Positions 7,819 through 16,252 of a DNA stretch of 64,000 nucleotides are shown here, piece after piece (position 1 is the stretch's first letter; each line of letters opens with the position of its first letter). The translations under genes were made by a program, and so were the position numbers. Source of the stretch: Kitasatospora fiedleri (GTDB lineage: Bacteria > Actinomycetota > Actinomycetes > Streptomycetales > Streptomycetaceae); contig NZ_OX419519.1 in assembly GCF_948472415.1 (NCBI RefSeq), positions 4,774,001 through 4,838,000 of the forward strand, written 5' to 3'. The notes beneath the pieces are model-generated. The model made no database searches. It worked only from the letters and a program-made list of their open reading frames with translations, and was not told where the DNA came from.

Positions 7819-10188
7819 TCAGGCCGGGATCTTGACCGTGCGGTCCTTGCCGGTCTTCGAGACGCCCTGCGCGATGGCGTCCGCCACGTCCTGCGCGGTG
7901 ATCGCCGTCTGCTGGCCGTTGCGGGTGGTCTTCAGCTTGTCGAAGGTGGTGCCGACGGCGGCGGACAGCTTGTCCAGGTCCCACTTGAGGCCCACGGTGC
8001 CGGACGCGTCCGGGGCCAGCACCAGCGCCTTGGCGGCGGTGTTGCGGCCGAAGGCGAACTGCTTGGTGCCCGAGGTGACCGTGACGTTGCCGTTCAGCAC
8101 CTGCTTGCCCAGGTCGTCGGCGGCGGCCTGGAGCACGTCCTGGCCGACCTTCGGCTGCGCGTCGGCGACCGGCAGCACCACCTCGGCGTCCGCCCGGCCG
8201 GCCGCCCGGCCGCGGTACGCCTGCTCGACCAGGTCGGCGGCGGCCGCCGAGTCCAGCGCCTTCCCGCCGGCGCCCGGGACGACCTCGGTGCCGCCCGCCT
8301 CGGTGAAGCGGACGTAGCCCTCCTGGAGGCTCTGCCCCGACTTGGCGCCCAGGTCGTCCAGGGCGGCCTTCAGCTTCGCCCGGTCGACCCGCACCACCGG
8401 TTCGACGGCCTTGGCACCGCCGGTCAGCGAACCCAGCACCTCGACCGGGTCGTAGCTGTGCTTGGTCAGCGCGTCCACGGTCGCCGTGGTGTCGAAGCTC
8501 AGCCCGGCGCTGGCCGGGTCCAGGGTGACCGACTGGTCGCCGATCTTCACCTTGAGCGGCTGCTGCCCGGCCTTGCCGACCGAGCCGTCCAGCGCGGTCA
8601 CCGCCTGGTCGCGGGAGTCGCCGCCGATGTCGGTGCCCAGCACCGTGGTGCCCTTGGGGATGTCCGACTGGTTCATCATCAGGCCGGCGCCGTACGCCGC
8701 CGCGCCGAGGAACAGCACGCCGCCCAGACCGGTCACGAGCAGCTTCCTGCCGCGACCGCCCTTCTTCTTCGCGGCGGGCGCCGGCTCCTTCCGCTCGGCG
8801 GGCGGCCGGGGCTCGGCCGGGGCGTCCGGGGCCGGGGCCCGGGACGGTTCGCGCTTGGGCGTCGCGGCCCGCGAGCCGCCCGGGAACGGCTGCGCGGCGG
8901 GCAGGTCGGCGAACCGGCCGCCGCCCTCGCCGGCCGGGCGGGGCCGGGACTCCTCGGCGAACGGGTCGCCGCCGTCCGGGGACTTCAGGAACAGCTGGGT
9001 GGTCGGCGGGTCCGATATGCCGGCGCCCGGGGCCGGCTCGTCGCCGGTGACCGGGTCGAAGCCGCCGATCTGGGTGTCCTCCGGCTCCCCGGCGGCCTGC
9101 GGCGGCTCCGGGCGCTCGCCGCCGCGCGGCCCGGGGTCGGCGGTGGCGAACGGGTCGGCGGCGAACTGCTCGGCGGCGAACTGCTCGGTGGCGAACGGGT
9201 CGGCGGCGGCGAACGGGTCGGCGCCGGTCCGCGGCCGGCCCTGGCCGGGGTGCGGGGCCGCGAACGGGTCCTCGGCGGCGGCCGCGGACGGGCCCGGCTG
9301 CTGGGGCCGCTGCGACTGAGGCGGCTGCTGGGACTGCGGCTGCGGCTGGGACTGTGGCTGCGGCTGGGCGAACGGGTCCTGCGGGCCGCCCTGCCGGGCC
9401 TGCGGCTGCTGCCGCTCCGACCGCCGGGGCTGCTGCGCGGCGAACGGGTCCTGGGCGAACGGGTCCTGGGCCGCCTGGGCCGCCTGGTCCGGCGCGAACG
9501 GGTCCGGCGCGGCGGCGGTCCGGAAGGGGTCGCCCTGGTGCGGCAGCGGGTGGCCGCCGGTGCGCGAGGACGCCGCCGGGTCGGCCGGGGCGAACGGCGA
9601 GGCGGGCGCGCCGGACGGGCGCGGCGCGGGCTGCTGGGCGGCCTGCGGGGCGGCCTGCTGGCCCCCCGGGGCACCCTGGGCCGGCCCCGCCGGGGCGGCG
9701 GCGGCCGGGGCGGGCTCCGGACGGCCCTTCTGGCGCGGCTTGAACCACTCGCCGGTGGACTCCGACTCGGACGGCTTCGCCGCCTTCGCCGCGGACGGCT
9801 CCTGCCACTCCGGCGGCAGGGTCGGCGGGACGGCGGTGCGCGCCCCGCCGTCCATCACGCCGAGCACCGGGTCGCCGGCGCCGCCGCGGTGGCGCGGCCC
9901 GGGCGGCTCGGCGGGCGGCTCGTCCTTGACCTTGCTCTGCACCACGACCGGCGGGATCGGCCGCGAACCGGGGATGTTGATCCGCACCCGGGTGGTCAGC
10001 GTGGTCTCCGTGGTCTTCGGCGCGGCGGCCTCGTCGGAGCGCGGACCGGGAGCGGTCCGTCCGGCGGCCGGGTCCGCGCCGAGCCCACCGGGCAGGCCGG
10101 TGCCGTACGGCGGGGTGCCCGACGGGTACGCGTCGGGGCCGCCGCGGCGGGGCTGCGGATGGGCGTTGTCAGATTCGCGGCTGCTCAA
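7819..10188 (-). CDS. Membrane-anchored VanW-type peptidoglycan-binding-domain protein with long disordered N-terminus
   Basis: A 789-aa protein in two halves. Residues 1 to about 455 are cytoplasmic and low-complexity, rich in Pro, Ala, Gln and Asp, with many short DPFA or DPFAA-like repeats. A Lys-rich stretch (KKKGGRGRK) and one membrane helix (about 460-485) follow. The extracytoplasmic part (about 490-789) contains repeated modules of the kind found in VanW and L,D-transpeptidase-linked peptidoglycan-binding domains (PG_binding_4), e.g. IPKGTTVLGTDIGG and VKIGDQSVTLDPASAGLSFD. No catalytic Cys or Ser motif is recognisable, so a structural or wall-sensing role is inferred. The start is TTG at 10188 with GGAG about 9 nt upstream. 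Confidence 0.8.
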   Translation of the reverse strand: MSSRESDNAHPQPRRGGPDAYPSGTPPYGTGLPGGLGADPAAGRTAPGPRSDEAAAPKTTETTLTTRVRINIPGSRPIPPVVVQSKVKDEPPAEPPGPRHRGGAGDPVLGVMDGGARTAVPPTLPPEWQEPSAAKAAKPSESESTGEWFKPRQKGRPEPAPAAAAPAGPAQGAPGGQQAAPQAAQQPAPRPSGAPASPFAPADPAASSRTGGHPLPHQGDPFRTAAAPDPFAPDQAAQAAQDPFAQDPFAAQQPRRSERQQPQARQGGPQDPFAQPQPQSQPQPQSQQPPQSQRPQQPGPSAAAAEDPFAAPHPGQGRPRTGADPFAAADPFATEQFAAEQFAADPFATADPGPRGGERPEPPQAAGEPEDTQIGGFDPVTGDEPAPGAGISDPPTTQLFLKSPDGGDPFAEESRPRPAGEGGGRFADLPAAQPFPGGSRAATPKREPSRAPAPDAPAEPRPPAERKEPAPAAKKKGGRGRKLLVTGLGGVLFLGAAAYGAGLMMNQSDIPKGTTVLGTDIGGDSRDQAVTALDGSVGKAGQQPLKVKIGDQSVTLDPASAGLSFDTTATVDALTKHSYDPVEVLGSLTGGAKAVEPVVRVDRAKLKAALDDLGAKSGQSLQEGYVRFTEAGGTEVVPGAGGKALDSAAAADLVEQAYRGRAAGRADAEVVLPVADAQPKVGQDVLQAAADDLGKQVLNGNVTVTSGTKQFAFGRNTAAKALVLAPDASGTVGLKWDLDKLSAAVGTTFDKLKTTRNGQQTAITAQDVADAIAQGVSKTGKDRTVKIPA

Positions 10189-10480
10189 TGCTGCTCTGCT
10201 CCGGGTTCGCGGCCGGGCCGGCCGGGCCGTCCGCTGCGTATGGGGCGGGGACCGCCGGACGGCGGCCTGCGGCCGTGCGGCGGGCCGACCGGCCCCGGGG
10301 ACATCGGCTGTTCACATGTCGGCTGCGGCGAGCGCCCCGCCACGCGAGTGGTGCCGAAGCTACCGTCCGACCCGGCCGGGCCGGACAGGGGGGTGGTCCG
10401 CCGGGGCACCACCTTACCGACAAGGCATCCGGGCCGGAGGACGACCGGGGCATCCCGGTGGCCCCCCGGCCCGCCGTGCG

Positions 10481-10936
10481 CTAGCGGCCGCCGTCCTTGA
10501 CGGGCCGTCGGGGCTCCGGCGCCGGTACGCCGAACAGGAACCCGGAGCGGGTCGGCAGGGTCGCGCAGACCACGCCTAGCACCGCGCCGCCGAACAGGTA
10601 CAGGTACGCGGACGGAGTGGCGGAGAGCACCAGGTCACCCTCCGGACGGGGCGCCAGCAGCACCGCCAGCACCACGAACCAGCCGCCCAGCGCGACGCCC
10701 GCGCCGAGCTTGGTGCCGGTCGCCCGCAGCCCCCCGTAGAACAGCCCGGCGCAGGCCGCCAGCGACAGGACCACGCCGAAGCCGCCCCACAGGGTCTGCA
10801 CGAAAGCTCCGCACACCGACACCGCGGCGCCGAGCAGGAACAGCACGACGTACACCGCGATCCGGACGCCGCGCGGCGGCATCGGCTCGGCCAGCCGCTG
10901 CTCGCGGGTGCCGAGCAGGAACTGCGGGAGCCTCAC
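10481..10936 (-). CDS. Four-helix integral membrane protein (DUF6113-like)
   Basis: A 151-aa hydrophobic protein with about four membrane helices (approximately residues 25-45, 50-75, 80-97 and 110-130) and a basic C-terminal tail. Function is unknown. Its ATG overlaps the mshB stop by 4 bp (ATGA), so it is translationally coupled to mshB, an arrangement I believe is common in streptomycetes. The family name is from memory and less certain than the topology. Confidence 0.75.
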   Translation of the reverse strand: MRLPQFLLGTREQRLAEPMPPRGVRIAVYVVLFLLGAAVSVCGAFVQTLWGGFGVVLSLAACAGLFYGGLRATGTKLGAGVALGGWFVVLAVLLAPRPEGDLVLSATPSAYLYLFGGAVLGVVCATLPTRSGFLFGVPAPEPRRPVKDGGR

Positions 10937-11820
10937 CGCTCCACCCCCGCGAACAGGTCGGTCTCCGGGTCGCCGAGGCCGGGCGCGCCGCGCACCAGCT
11001 CGTAGTACTCGGTGGCCAGCAGCGGCTGCCCGAGGCCGTTGCTGAGCGCGAAGTGGCGTCCGTCCACCGTGATCTGGGTGGCGTGCGCCCGCATCGCGGC
11101 GGCCTTCGCCCCGGCGTGCGCCGCGTTGTCCAGCACCGTGGTGACCACCTTGTCGTCCACCACGCCGGGAATCTGTTCGACCGGGGCGGTGCCCTCGAAC
11201 GGCGCCTCGGCGGCGGTCTCCGCGAGCGCGGCCTCGATCACCGAGCGGGGCACCCGGTTGTAGTAGACCTTGGCGATCCGCCAGGGCGCGCCCAGCTCCG
11301 GGCGGAAGTCCGGGTCGGCGGCCAGCTCGTAGCCGCGCAGCGCCACCCGGTGCGCCTGGATGTGGTCGGGGTGGCCGTAGCCGCCGTTCTCGTCGTACGT
11401 CACCAGCACCTGCGGCCGGACCTCGCGGACCACCCCGGCCAGCAGGCCGGCCGCCTCGTCCACGTCCGCCCGCCAGAAGCAGGACGGGTCGTCGTTGTCC
11501 GCGACGCCCATCATCCCGGAGTCCCGCCAGCGGCCCGGGCCGCCCAGGAAGCGGTGGTCGGTGACGCCCAACGCGCGCATCGCGGCGGCGAGTTCGCCGA
11601 TCCGGTGGGCACCCAGGGCGTTGTCGCGGCCCTGCTCCAGGTGGGCCAGCTCCGGCGGGATCACCTCACCGCCCTCGCCCAGCGTGCAGGTCACCAGGGT
11701 GACCCGGACGCCCTCGGCCGCGTACCGGGCCATCGTGGAGCCGTTGTTGATCGACTCGTCGTCGGGGTGGGCGTGCACCAGCAGCAGCCCGCGCGAGTCG
11801 GCCGGGGGTACGGAGGTCAT
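10933..11820 (-). CDS. mshB: N-acetyl-1-D-myo-inositol-2-amino-2-deoxy-alpha-D-glucopyranoside deacetylase
   Basis: Mycothiol biosynthesis enzyme that removes the acetyl group from GlcNAc-Ins to give GlcN-Ins, the substrate of MshC. The 295-aa LmbE/PIG-L-fold protein has the N-terminal zinc and catalytic motif HAHPDDE (residues 16-22). It also has TCTLGEGGEVIPPEL, ADDNDDPSCFWRAD-type and YGHPDHIQAH segments that mark MshB; the latter carries a further metal-binding His. The ATG at 11820 lies 7 nt after a TAAGCT box, suggesting a leaderless mRNA. The DUF6113-like membrane gene overlaps its 3' end. A close paralog such as Mca is possible, but length and motifs favour MshB. Confidence 0.9.
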   Translation of the reverse strand: MTSVPPADSRGLLLVHAHPDDESINNGSTMARYAAEGVRVTLVTCTLGEGGEVIPPELAHLEQGRDNALGAHRIGELAAAMRALGVTDHRFLGGPGRWRDSGMMGVADNDDPSCFWRADVDEAAGLLAGVVREVRPQVLVTYDENGGYGHPDHIQAHRVALRGYELAADPDFRPELGAPWRIAKVYYNRVPRSVIEAALAETAAEAPFEGTAPVEQIPGVVDDKVVTTVLDNAAHAGAKAAAMRAHATQITVDGRHFALSNGLGQPLLATEYYELVRGAPGLGDPETDLFAGVER

Positions 11821-11827
11821 GCCCGGC

Positions 11828-11833
11828 AGCTTA
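11828..11833 (-). promoter_or_regulatory. -10 box of a leaderless mshB transcript
   Basis: TAAGCT on the minus strand ends 7 nt before the mshB ATG, placing the expected transcription start at or next to the A of the start codon. No strong -35 was seen. Confidence 0.45.
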
Positions 11834-11843
11834 CGGCCAGGCC

Positions 11844-11880
11844 GCGGCCCGCCCGGAGGGGGACACCCCGGGCGGGCCGC
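11844..11880 (-). terminator. Intrinsic terminator of the 64-aa membrane-protein gene
   Basis: A perfect 13-bp stem (11844-11856 with 11868-11880) with an 11-nt loop lies between the stop at 11899 and the mshB promoter, insulating mshB from upstream transcription. Confidence 0.7.
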
Positions 11881-11898
11881 GCACGATCCGGCGCTGCG

Positions 11899-12093
11899 CT
11901 AGAGGTCCAGGCCGTTGAGCATCCCGGCCAGGTTGGACGTCACCTGCTGGATCGTCGGCGCGATCGAGCTGGACGCCAGGTAGAAGCCGAGCAGCGAGCA
12001 CACCAGCGCGTGGCTCAGCTTCAGGGTCGACCGGCGGACCAGCACCACGACCACCACCAGCATCAGCACGACGGCGGAGACGGACAAAGCCAT
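11899..12093 (-). CDS. Small two-helix membrane protein, function unknown
   Basis: A 64-aa protein with a very hydrophobic N-terminal helix (VSAVVLMLVVVVVLV, residues 4-18), then RRSTLKLSHA and a second hydrophobic helix (about residues 28-46) ending in a polar tail. There are no catalytic motifs and I cannot name the family. A GAGGAAGG box lies about 13 nt upstream of the ATG. It stands alone, with its own terminator at 11844-11880, between mshB and the divergent S9 peptidase. Confidence 0.6.
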   Translation of the reverse strand: MALSVSAVVLMLVVVVVLVRRSTLKLSHALVCSLLGFYLASSSIAPTIQQVTSNLAGMLNGLDL

Positions 12094-12322
12094 GACGGCT
12101 CACACCCTTCCTCGGGTGCGCTGCCCCGGGGCGGGGCAGCGGGCGGAACGATGGTCCAGACATACCCGATGAGTGACGTCGGGGTGACGTTCCGTGAGGC
12201 GGCCCGGGGTGTCGCGCCGCCCGGTCCGGCCCGCGGCGCCCCCGGTCAGCGGCCCTCCGAACGGTCGTACGCCTCCTCCGGGCGGGCTGCGCCGTCCGGG
12301 TGATCACTGGCCGGCGGGGCCG

Positions 12323-12328
12323 TAGGGT
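12323..12328 (+). promoter_or_regulatory. -10 box for leaderless S9 peptidase mRNA
   Basis: TAGGGT ends 7 nt before the ATG at 12336, and no ribosome binding site is present in the gap. This spacing is the classic streptomycete leaderless arrangement. Confidence 0.5.
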
Positions 12329-12335
12329 CGGGCCC

Positions 12336-14453
12336 ATGACGACCGAGAAGCCGCAGGACACCTTCCCCCGGCAGTACGCCCGCACCGGGCGGTTCACGGC
12401 GGGCGCGCCCCGCTCGTTCAGCGTCACCCCGGACGGCGCCGGGGTGCTGTTCCTGCGCGCCCGCGGCGACGGGCGGCACGGCAACCTGCTGTGGCGGCTG
12501 GACGTGGCCACCGGCGCCGAGCGGGTGCTCGCCGACCCCGGAGAGCTGCTCGGCGGCGGCGCGGAGGAGCTGTCCGCCGCCGAGCGGGCCCGCCGCGAGC
12601 GCAGCCGGGAGACCTCCGCCGGGATCGTCGGCTACACCCTGGACGCGGCCGGGCGCACCGCCGCCTTCGTGCTCTCCGGGCGGCTGTTCGCGGTCGACAC
12701 CGACAGCGGCGCGACCCGCGAACTGCCCGCCGCCACCCCGCTGCTGGACCCGCGGCCGAGCCCGGACGGCACCAAGGTCGCCTACGCCACCCCCGGCGGC
12801 GAGCTGCGGGTGACCGCCGCCGACGGCAGCGGCGACCGGCTGCTGGCCGGGCCGGAGGCGGCCGGGGTCAGCTGGGGGCAGGCCGAGTTCATCGCCCAGG
12901 AGGAGATGGGCCGTGACCGCGGCCACTGGTGGGCCCCGGACGGGAGCGCGCTGCTGGCCGCCCGGGTCGACGACACCCCGGTGCGCCGCTGGTGGATCGC
13001 CGACCCGGCCAACCCCGGCCGCCCGCCGGTCGAGGTCGCCTACCCGGCGGCCGGCACGCCCAACGCCGAGGTCGGGCTCTGGCGGCTCGGCCTGGACGGC
13101 ACCCGCACCGAGATCCGCTGGGACCGGGCGGCGTACCCGTACCTGGCCCGGGTGCACTGGTCGGCCGGCGGGCCGCCGCTGCTCCAGGTGCAGGCCCGCG
13201 ACCAGCGCGAACAGCTGGTGCTGGAGGCCGACCCGGCCACCGGGGAGACCACGGTGCTGGTCACCGAGCGGGACGCGGACTGGCTGGAGCTGTTCGCCGG
13301 GTCACCGGTGCGCCGGGCCGACGGGCAGCCGGTGCGGATCACCGACCGGGACGGCGCACGGGTCCTGACCGTCGGCGAGCGGGCGCTCACCGACGCCGGG
13401 CTGCACGTGCGCGCGGTGCTCGGGACGGACGGCGAGCGGGTGCTGTTCACCGCCTCCGCCGGGGCCGCCGAGTTCGAGCGCCGCCCGCCAGGCTGGCTGG
13501 GCGTCTTCGAGGCCGGGCCGGACGGCGTCCGGGAGGTCGGCGAGGGCGCGCTCGGCGCGGTGCGCGGCGGCGGCACCACCGTGCTCACCACCGCCCACCC
13601 GGCGCGGCCCGGCACCACCGTCACCGTGCACCGCGCGGGCGCCGAACCGCTGGTGATCGCCTCGCACGCGGCCACCCCGCTGCTGGCGGCCCGGCCGGTG
13701 TTCCGGTTCGCCGGCGAGCGGCGCATCCCGTGCGCGGTGCTGCTGCCCACCGGCTACGACCCGGACGCGGACGGGAAGCTGCCCGTCCTGATGGACCCGT
13801 ACGGCGGCCCGCACGGGCAGCGGGTGGTGCGGGCGCACAACCCGCACCTGGTGTCGCAGTGGTTCGCCGACCAGGGCTTCGCGGTGATCGTCGCGGACGG
13901 GCGCGGCACCCCCGGGCACAGCCCCGGCTGGGAGAAGTCGATCAGCCGGCGCACCGCCGAGGTCTCGGTCCGGGACCAGGTCGACGCGCTGCACGCGCTC
14001 GCCGAGCAGTTCCCGCTCGACCTGGGCCGGGTCGCGATCCGCGGCTGGTCCTACGGCGGCTACCTGGCCGCCGCCGCGGTGCTCCGCGAACCGGACGTCT
14101 TCCACGCCGCGGTGGCCGGCGCGCCCGTCACCGAGCACGACCTGTACGACACCCACTACACCGAGCGCTACTACGGCGACCCGCGCACCGAACCCGAGTC
14201 GTACCGGGCCAACTCGCTGGTGGAGCTGGCCCCTTCGCTGCGCCGGCCGCTGATGATCGTGCACGGCCTGGCCGACGACAACGTGGTGGTCGCACACAGC
14301 CTGCGGCTGTCCACCGCGCTGCTCGCGGCCGGGCGCCCGCACACCGTGCTGCCGCTGTCCGGGGTGACCCACATGACCCCGCAGGAGCAGGTCGCGGAGA
14401 ACCTGCTGCTGCTCCAGGTGCGCTTCCTGAAGGACGCGCTCGGCCTGGCGTGA
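12336..14453 (+). CDS. S9 family prolyl oligopeptidase (dipeptidyl-peptidase IV-like)
   Basis: A 705-aa serine peptidase. The N-terminal half (about 1-430) is a beta-propeller-like DPPIV N domain containing the conserved EFIAQEEMGRDRGHWWAPD stretch, as in bacterial DPPIV/acylaminoacyl-peptidase relatives. The C-terminal alpha/beta-hydrolase domain has the nucleophile elbow GWSYGG (Ser in RGWSYGGYLA), the Asp region HGLADDNVV and the catalytic His in SGVTHMTP. It has no signal peptide, so it is probably cytoplasmic and degrades short proline-containing peptides. The ATG at 12336 was chosen over upstream starts because of the TAGGGT box 7 nt before it. Confidence 0.9.
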   Translation: MTTEKPQDTFPRQYARTGRFTAGAPRSFSVTPDGAGVLFLRARGDGRHGNLLWRLDVATGAERVLADPGELLGGGAEELSAAERARRERSRETSAGIVGYTLDAAGRTAAFVLSGRLFAVDTDSGATRELPAATPLLDPRPSPDGTKVAYATPGGELRVTAADGSGDRLLAGPEAAGVSWGQAEFIAQEEMGRDRGHWWAPDGSALLAARVDDTPVRRWWIADPANPGRPPVEVAYPAAGTPNAEVGLWRLGLDGTRTEIRWDRAAYPYLARVHWSAGGPPLLQVQARDQREQLVLEADPATGETTVLVTERDADWLELFAGSPVRRADGQPVRITDRDGARVLTVGERALTDAGLHVRAVLGTDGERVLFTASAGAAEFERRPPGWLGVFEAGPDGVREVGEGALGAVRGGGTTVLTTAHPARPGTTVTVHRAGAEPLVIASHAATPLLAARPVFRFAGERRIPCAVLLPTGYDPDADGKLPVLMDPYGGPHGQRVVRAHNPHLVSQWFADQGFAVIVADGRGTPGHSPGWEKSISRRTAEVSVRDQVDALHALAEQFPLDLGRVAIRGWSYGGYLAAAAVLREPDVFHAAVAGAPVTEHDLYDTHYTERYYGDPRTEPESYRANSLVELAPSLRRPLMIVHGLADDNVVVAHSLRLSTALLAAGRPHTVLPLSGVTHMTPQEQVAENLLLLQVRFLKDALGLA

Positions 14454-14464
14454 CCGCCCGGTCC

Positions 14465-14489
14465 GTGACATCCGTCATGCGGAGGTCAC
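14465..14489. promoter_or_regulatory. Palindromic operator upstream of the ABC-2/two-component operon
   Basis: GTGACATCCG (14465-14474) and CGGAGGTCAC (14480-14489) form an inverted repeat (9 of 10 positions) around a 5-bp TCATG centre, 12 bp after the S9 peptidase stop and 85 bp before the ABC ATPase start. It has the size and symmetry of a NarL/LuxR-type response-regulator site. The likely ligand is the regulator encoded at 17501-18130, inferred from proximity. Confidence 0.45.
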
Positions 14490-14573
14490 GACGGCGCGCA
14501 CTGCCGCGGACACCCCCGTCCCGGGGAGTCTGGAGGAGTCGGAGAGAACGGCTCTCGAAAGGACTTGGTTCGG

Positions 14574-15533
14574 ATGACGACGGGAACGGGGGAGGTCGCG
14601 GCCTTCCGGAACGTCAGCAAGAGCTACGGCCGGGTGAAGGCGGTGAACGGCCTCGACCTGGTGCTGCGCCCGGGCGAGACGGTCGCCCTGCTCGGCCCCA
14701 ACGGGGCGGGCAAGTCCAGCAGCCTCGACCTGCTGCTGGGCCTGCGCGAACCGGACAGCGGCACGGTCGAGCTGTTCGGCGGCACCCCGCGCGCGGCGAT
14801 CGCGGCCGGCCGGGTCGGGGCGATGCTGCAGAGCGGCGGCCTGATGACGGACGTCAAGGTCCGCGAGATCGTCGAACTGGCCTGCAAGGTGCACCCCCGC
14901 GGCCACGGCGTCGACGAGGTGCTGACCACCGCCGGGATCACCGAGATCGCCGACCGGCGGGTCGACAAGCTCTCCGGCGGCCAGGAGCAGCGCGTCCGGT
15001 TCGCCCTCGCGGTGGCCGGCGCCAACGACCTGATCGTCCTGGACGAGCCCACCACCGGCATGGACGTCTCGGTCCGCCGCCAGTTCTGGGAGGCCATGCG
15101 GGCCCAGGCCGACGCCGGCCGCACCGTACTGTTCGCCACCCACTACCTGGAGGAGGCCGACTCCATCGCCGACCGGGTCCTGGTCCTGCACAAGGGCCGC
15201 CTGATCGCCGACGGCTCCTCCGCCGAGATCAAGGCCCGGGCCGGCGCCCGCCGGATCGGCTTCGAACTCCACCCCTCCGACGGCGGCGCCTTCGACGAGG
15301 CCGTGCTGCGCGCCCTGCCCGGCACCGTCGGCCTGGACGTCAGCACCCGCGCCGACGGCGTGCGCACCGTCCGGATTCGCTCCGCCGACGCCGACGCCGG
15401 CGTCGCCGCGCTCTACAAGGCGGGCCTGTACCCGCGCGGGTTGGAAGTCACCAGCCTCGGCCTGGAACAGGCCTTCCTCACCATCACCGGCGAGCAGGAC
15501 CGCAACGAGAGCGAAGAGGAGAACGCGCGATGA
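14574..15533 (+). CDS. ABC-2 type transporter ATP-binding protein
   Basis: ATPase of a drug/lipid-exporter-type ABC system (DrrA-like), 319 aa. Walker A is GPNGAGKSS (about residues 40-48), the signature is LSGGQEQRVRFA (the usual LSGGQxQR with Glu), Walker B is LIVLDEPTTGMDV and the switch His is in FATHYLEEAD. The C-terminal about 90 residues form the accessory domain common in this subfamily. The ATG at 14574 follows AAAGGA by 10 nt; the earlier TTG at 14565 is rejected. The stop overlaps the permease start by 4 bp. It forms an operon with permease and histidine kinase. Confidence 0.92.
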   Translation: MTTGTGEVAAFRNVSKSYGRVKAVNGLDLVLRPGETVALLGPNGAGKSSSLDLLLGLREPDSGTVELFGGTPRAAIAAGRVGAMLQSGGLMTDVKVREIVELACKVHPRGHGVDEVLTTAGITEIADRRVDKLSGGQEQRVRFALAVAGANDLIVLDEPTTGMDVSVRRQFWEAMRAQADAGRTVLFATHYLEEADSIADRVLVLHKGRLIADGSSAEIKARAGARRIGFELHPSDGGAFDEAVLRALPGTVGLDVSTRADGVRTVRIRSADADAGVAALYKAGLYPRGLEVTSLGLEQAFLTITGEQDRNESEEENAR

Positions 15534-16252
15534 TCACCCTGGTCAGGCTGGAGATCCTGCGCACCCTGCGCAACAAGCGGTACCTGATGTTCACCGTGCT
15601 CTACCCGGCGCTGCTGTACGTCTTCTTCATCAGCGCCTACGGCAGCGGCGGCACGGTGGCCGGCGGAGTCTCGGTCAAGTCGTACTTCATGGTCTCGATG
15701 GCCACCTTCGGCGCGGTCGGCGCCGTGCTGACCGGCTCCGCGCAGCGGATCTCGCTGGAGCGCAAGAGCGGCTGGACCCGCCAGCTGCGGCTCACCGCCC
15801 TGCCCGGCCGGGCCTACACCCTGGGCAAGATCGCCGCCTGCGCGGCCACCACGCTCCCCGCCATCCTGGTGGTCTTCGTGATCGGCGCGATCGAGGGCGT
15901 CGACCTCACCGCCGCCCAGTGGCTCGGCCTGGGCGTCGCGCTCTGGCTCGGCAGCTTCGTCTTCGCCGCGCTCGGCGTCGCCCTCGGCTACGCCGCCCAG
16001 CCGGACGCGATCCAGCCGGTCGTGATGATCGTCTACATGCTGATGGCGCTGTTCGGCGGCACCTGGTTCCCGGTCAGCGACTCGCTGAAGACCTACGCCC
16101 GGTTCAACCCGGTCTACGACTACAACCAGCTGGCCTCGTTCATCCACGGCCAGGGCGTGGCCGGCCTCCCGATCGCCGCGCTCGCCGCCTTCCTCGCGGT
16201 CTTCACCGCCGCCGCGGCCTACCTGTACCGCAAGGACGCCCAGCAGGCATGA
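15530..16252 (+). CDS. ABC-2 type transporter permease
   Basis: A 240-aa membrane subunit with about six helices: residues 20-40, 60-80, 105-130, 135-155, 165-185 and 215-235. This is the layout of DrrB-type ABC-2 permeases, partner of the ATPase encoded just upstream. The start codon overlaps the ATPase stop (ATGA) and its own stop overlaps the kinase start (ATGA), so the three genes are translationally coupled. The substrate is unknown; neighbours suggest lipid, antibiotic or membrane-stress export controlled by the adjacent two-component system. Confidence 0.9.
   Translation: MITLVRLEILRTLRNKRYLMFTVLYPALLYVFFISAYGSGGTVAGGVSVKSYFMVSMATFGAVGAVLTGSAQRISLERKSGWTRQLRLTALPGRAYTLGKIAACAATTLPAILVVFVIGAIEGVDLTAAQWLGLGVALWLGSFVFAALGVALGYAAQPDAIQPVVMIVYMLMALFGGTWFPVSDSLKTYARFNPVYDYNQLASFIHGQGVAGLPIAALAAFLAVFTAAAAYLYRKDAQQA

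Noticed and set aside
9100..9560. Short regularly repeated units suggestive of a CRISPR array
   Set aside because: The repeats are codons for DPFA-type motifs inside an open frame; there are no spacers of uniform length.
7282..10500. 1072-aa plus-strand ORF
   Set aside because: Antisense of the VanW-type gene; low-complexity Arg/Gly/Leu protein typical of GC-rich shadow frames.
14565..14567. TTG start for the ABC-2 ATPase
   Set aside because: Only 1 nt from the AAAGGA box; ATG 14574 has proper spacing.
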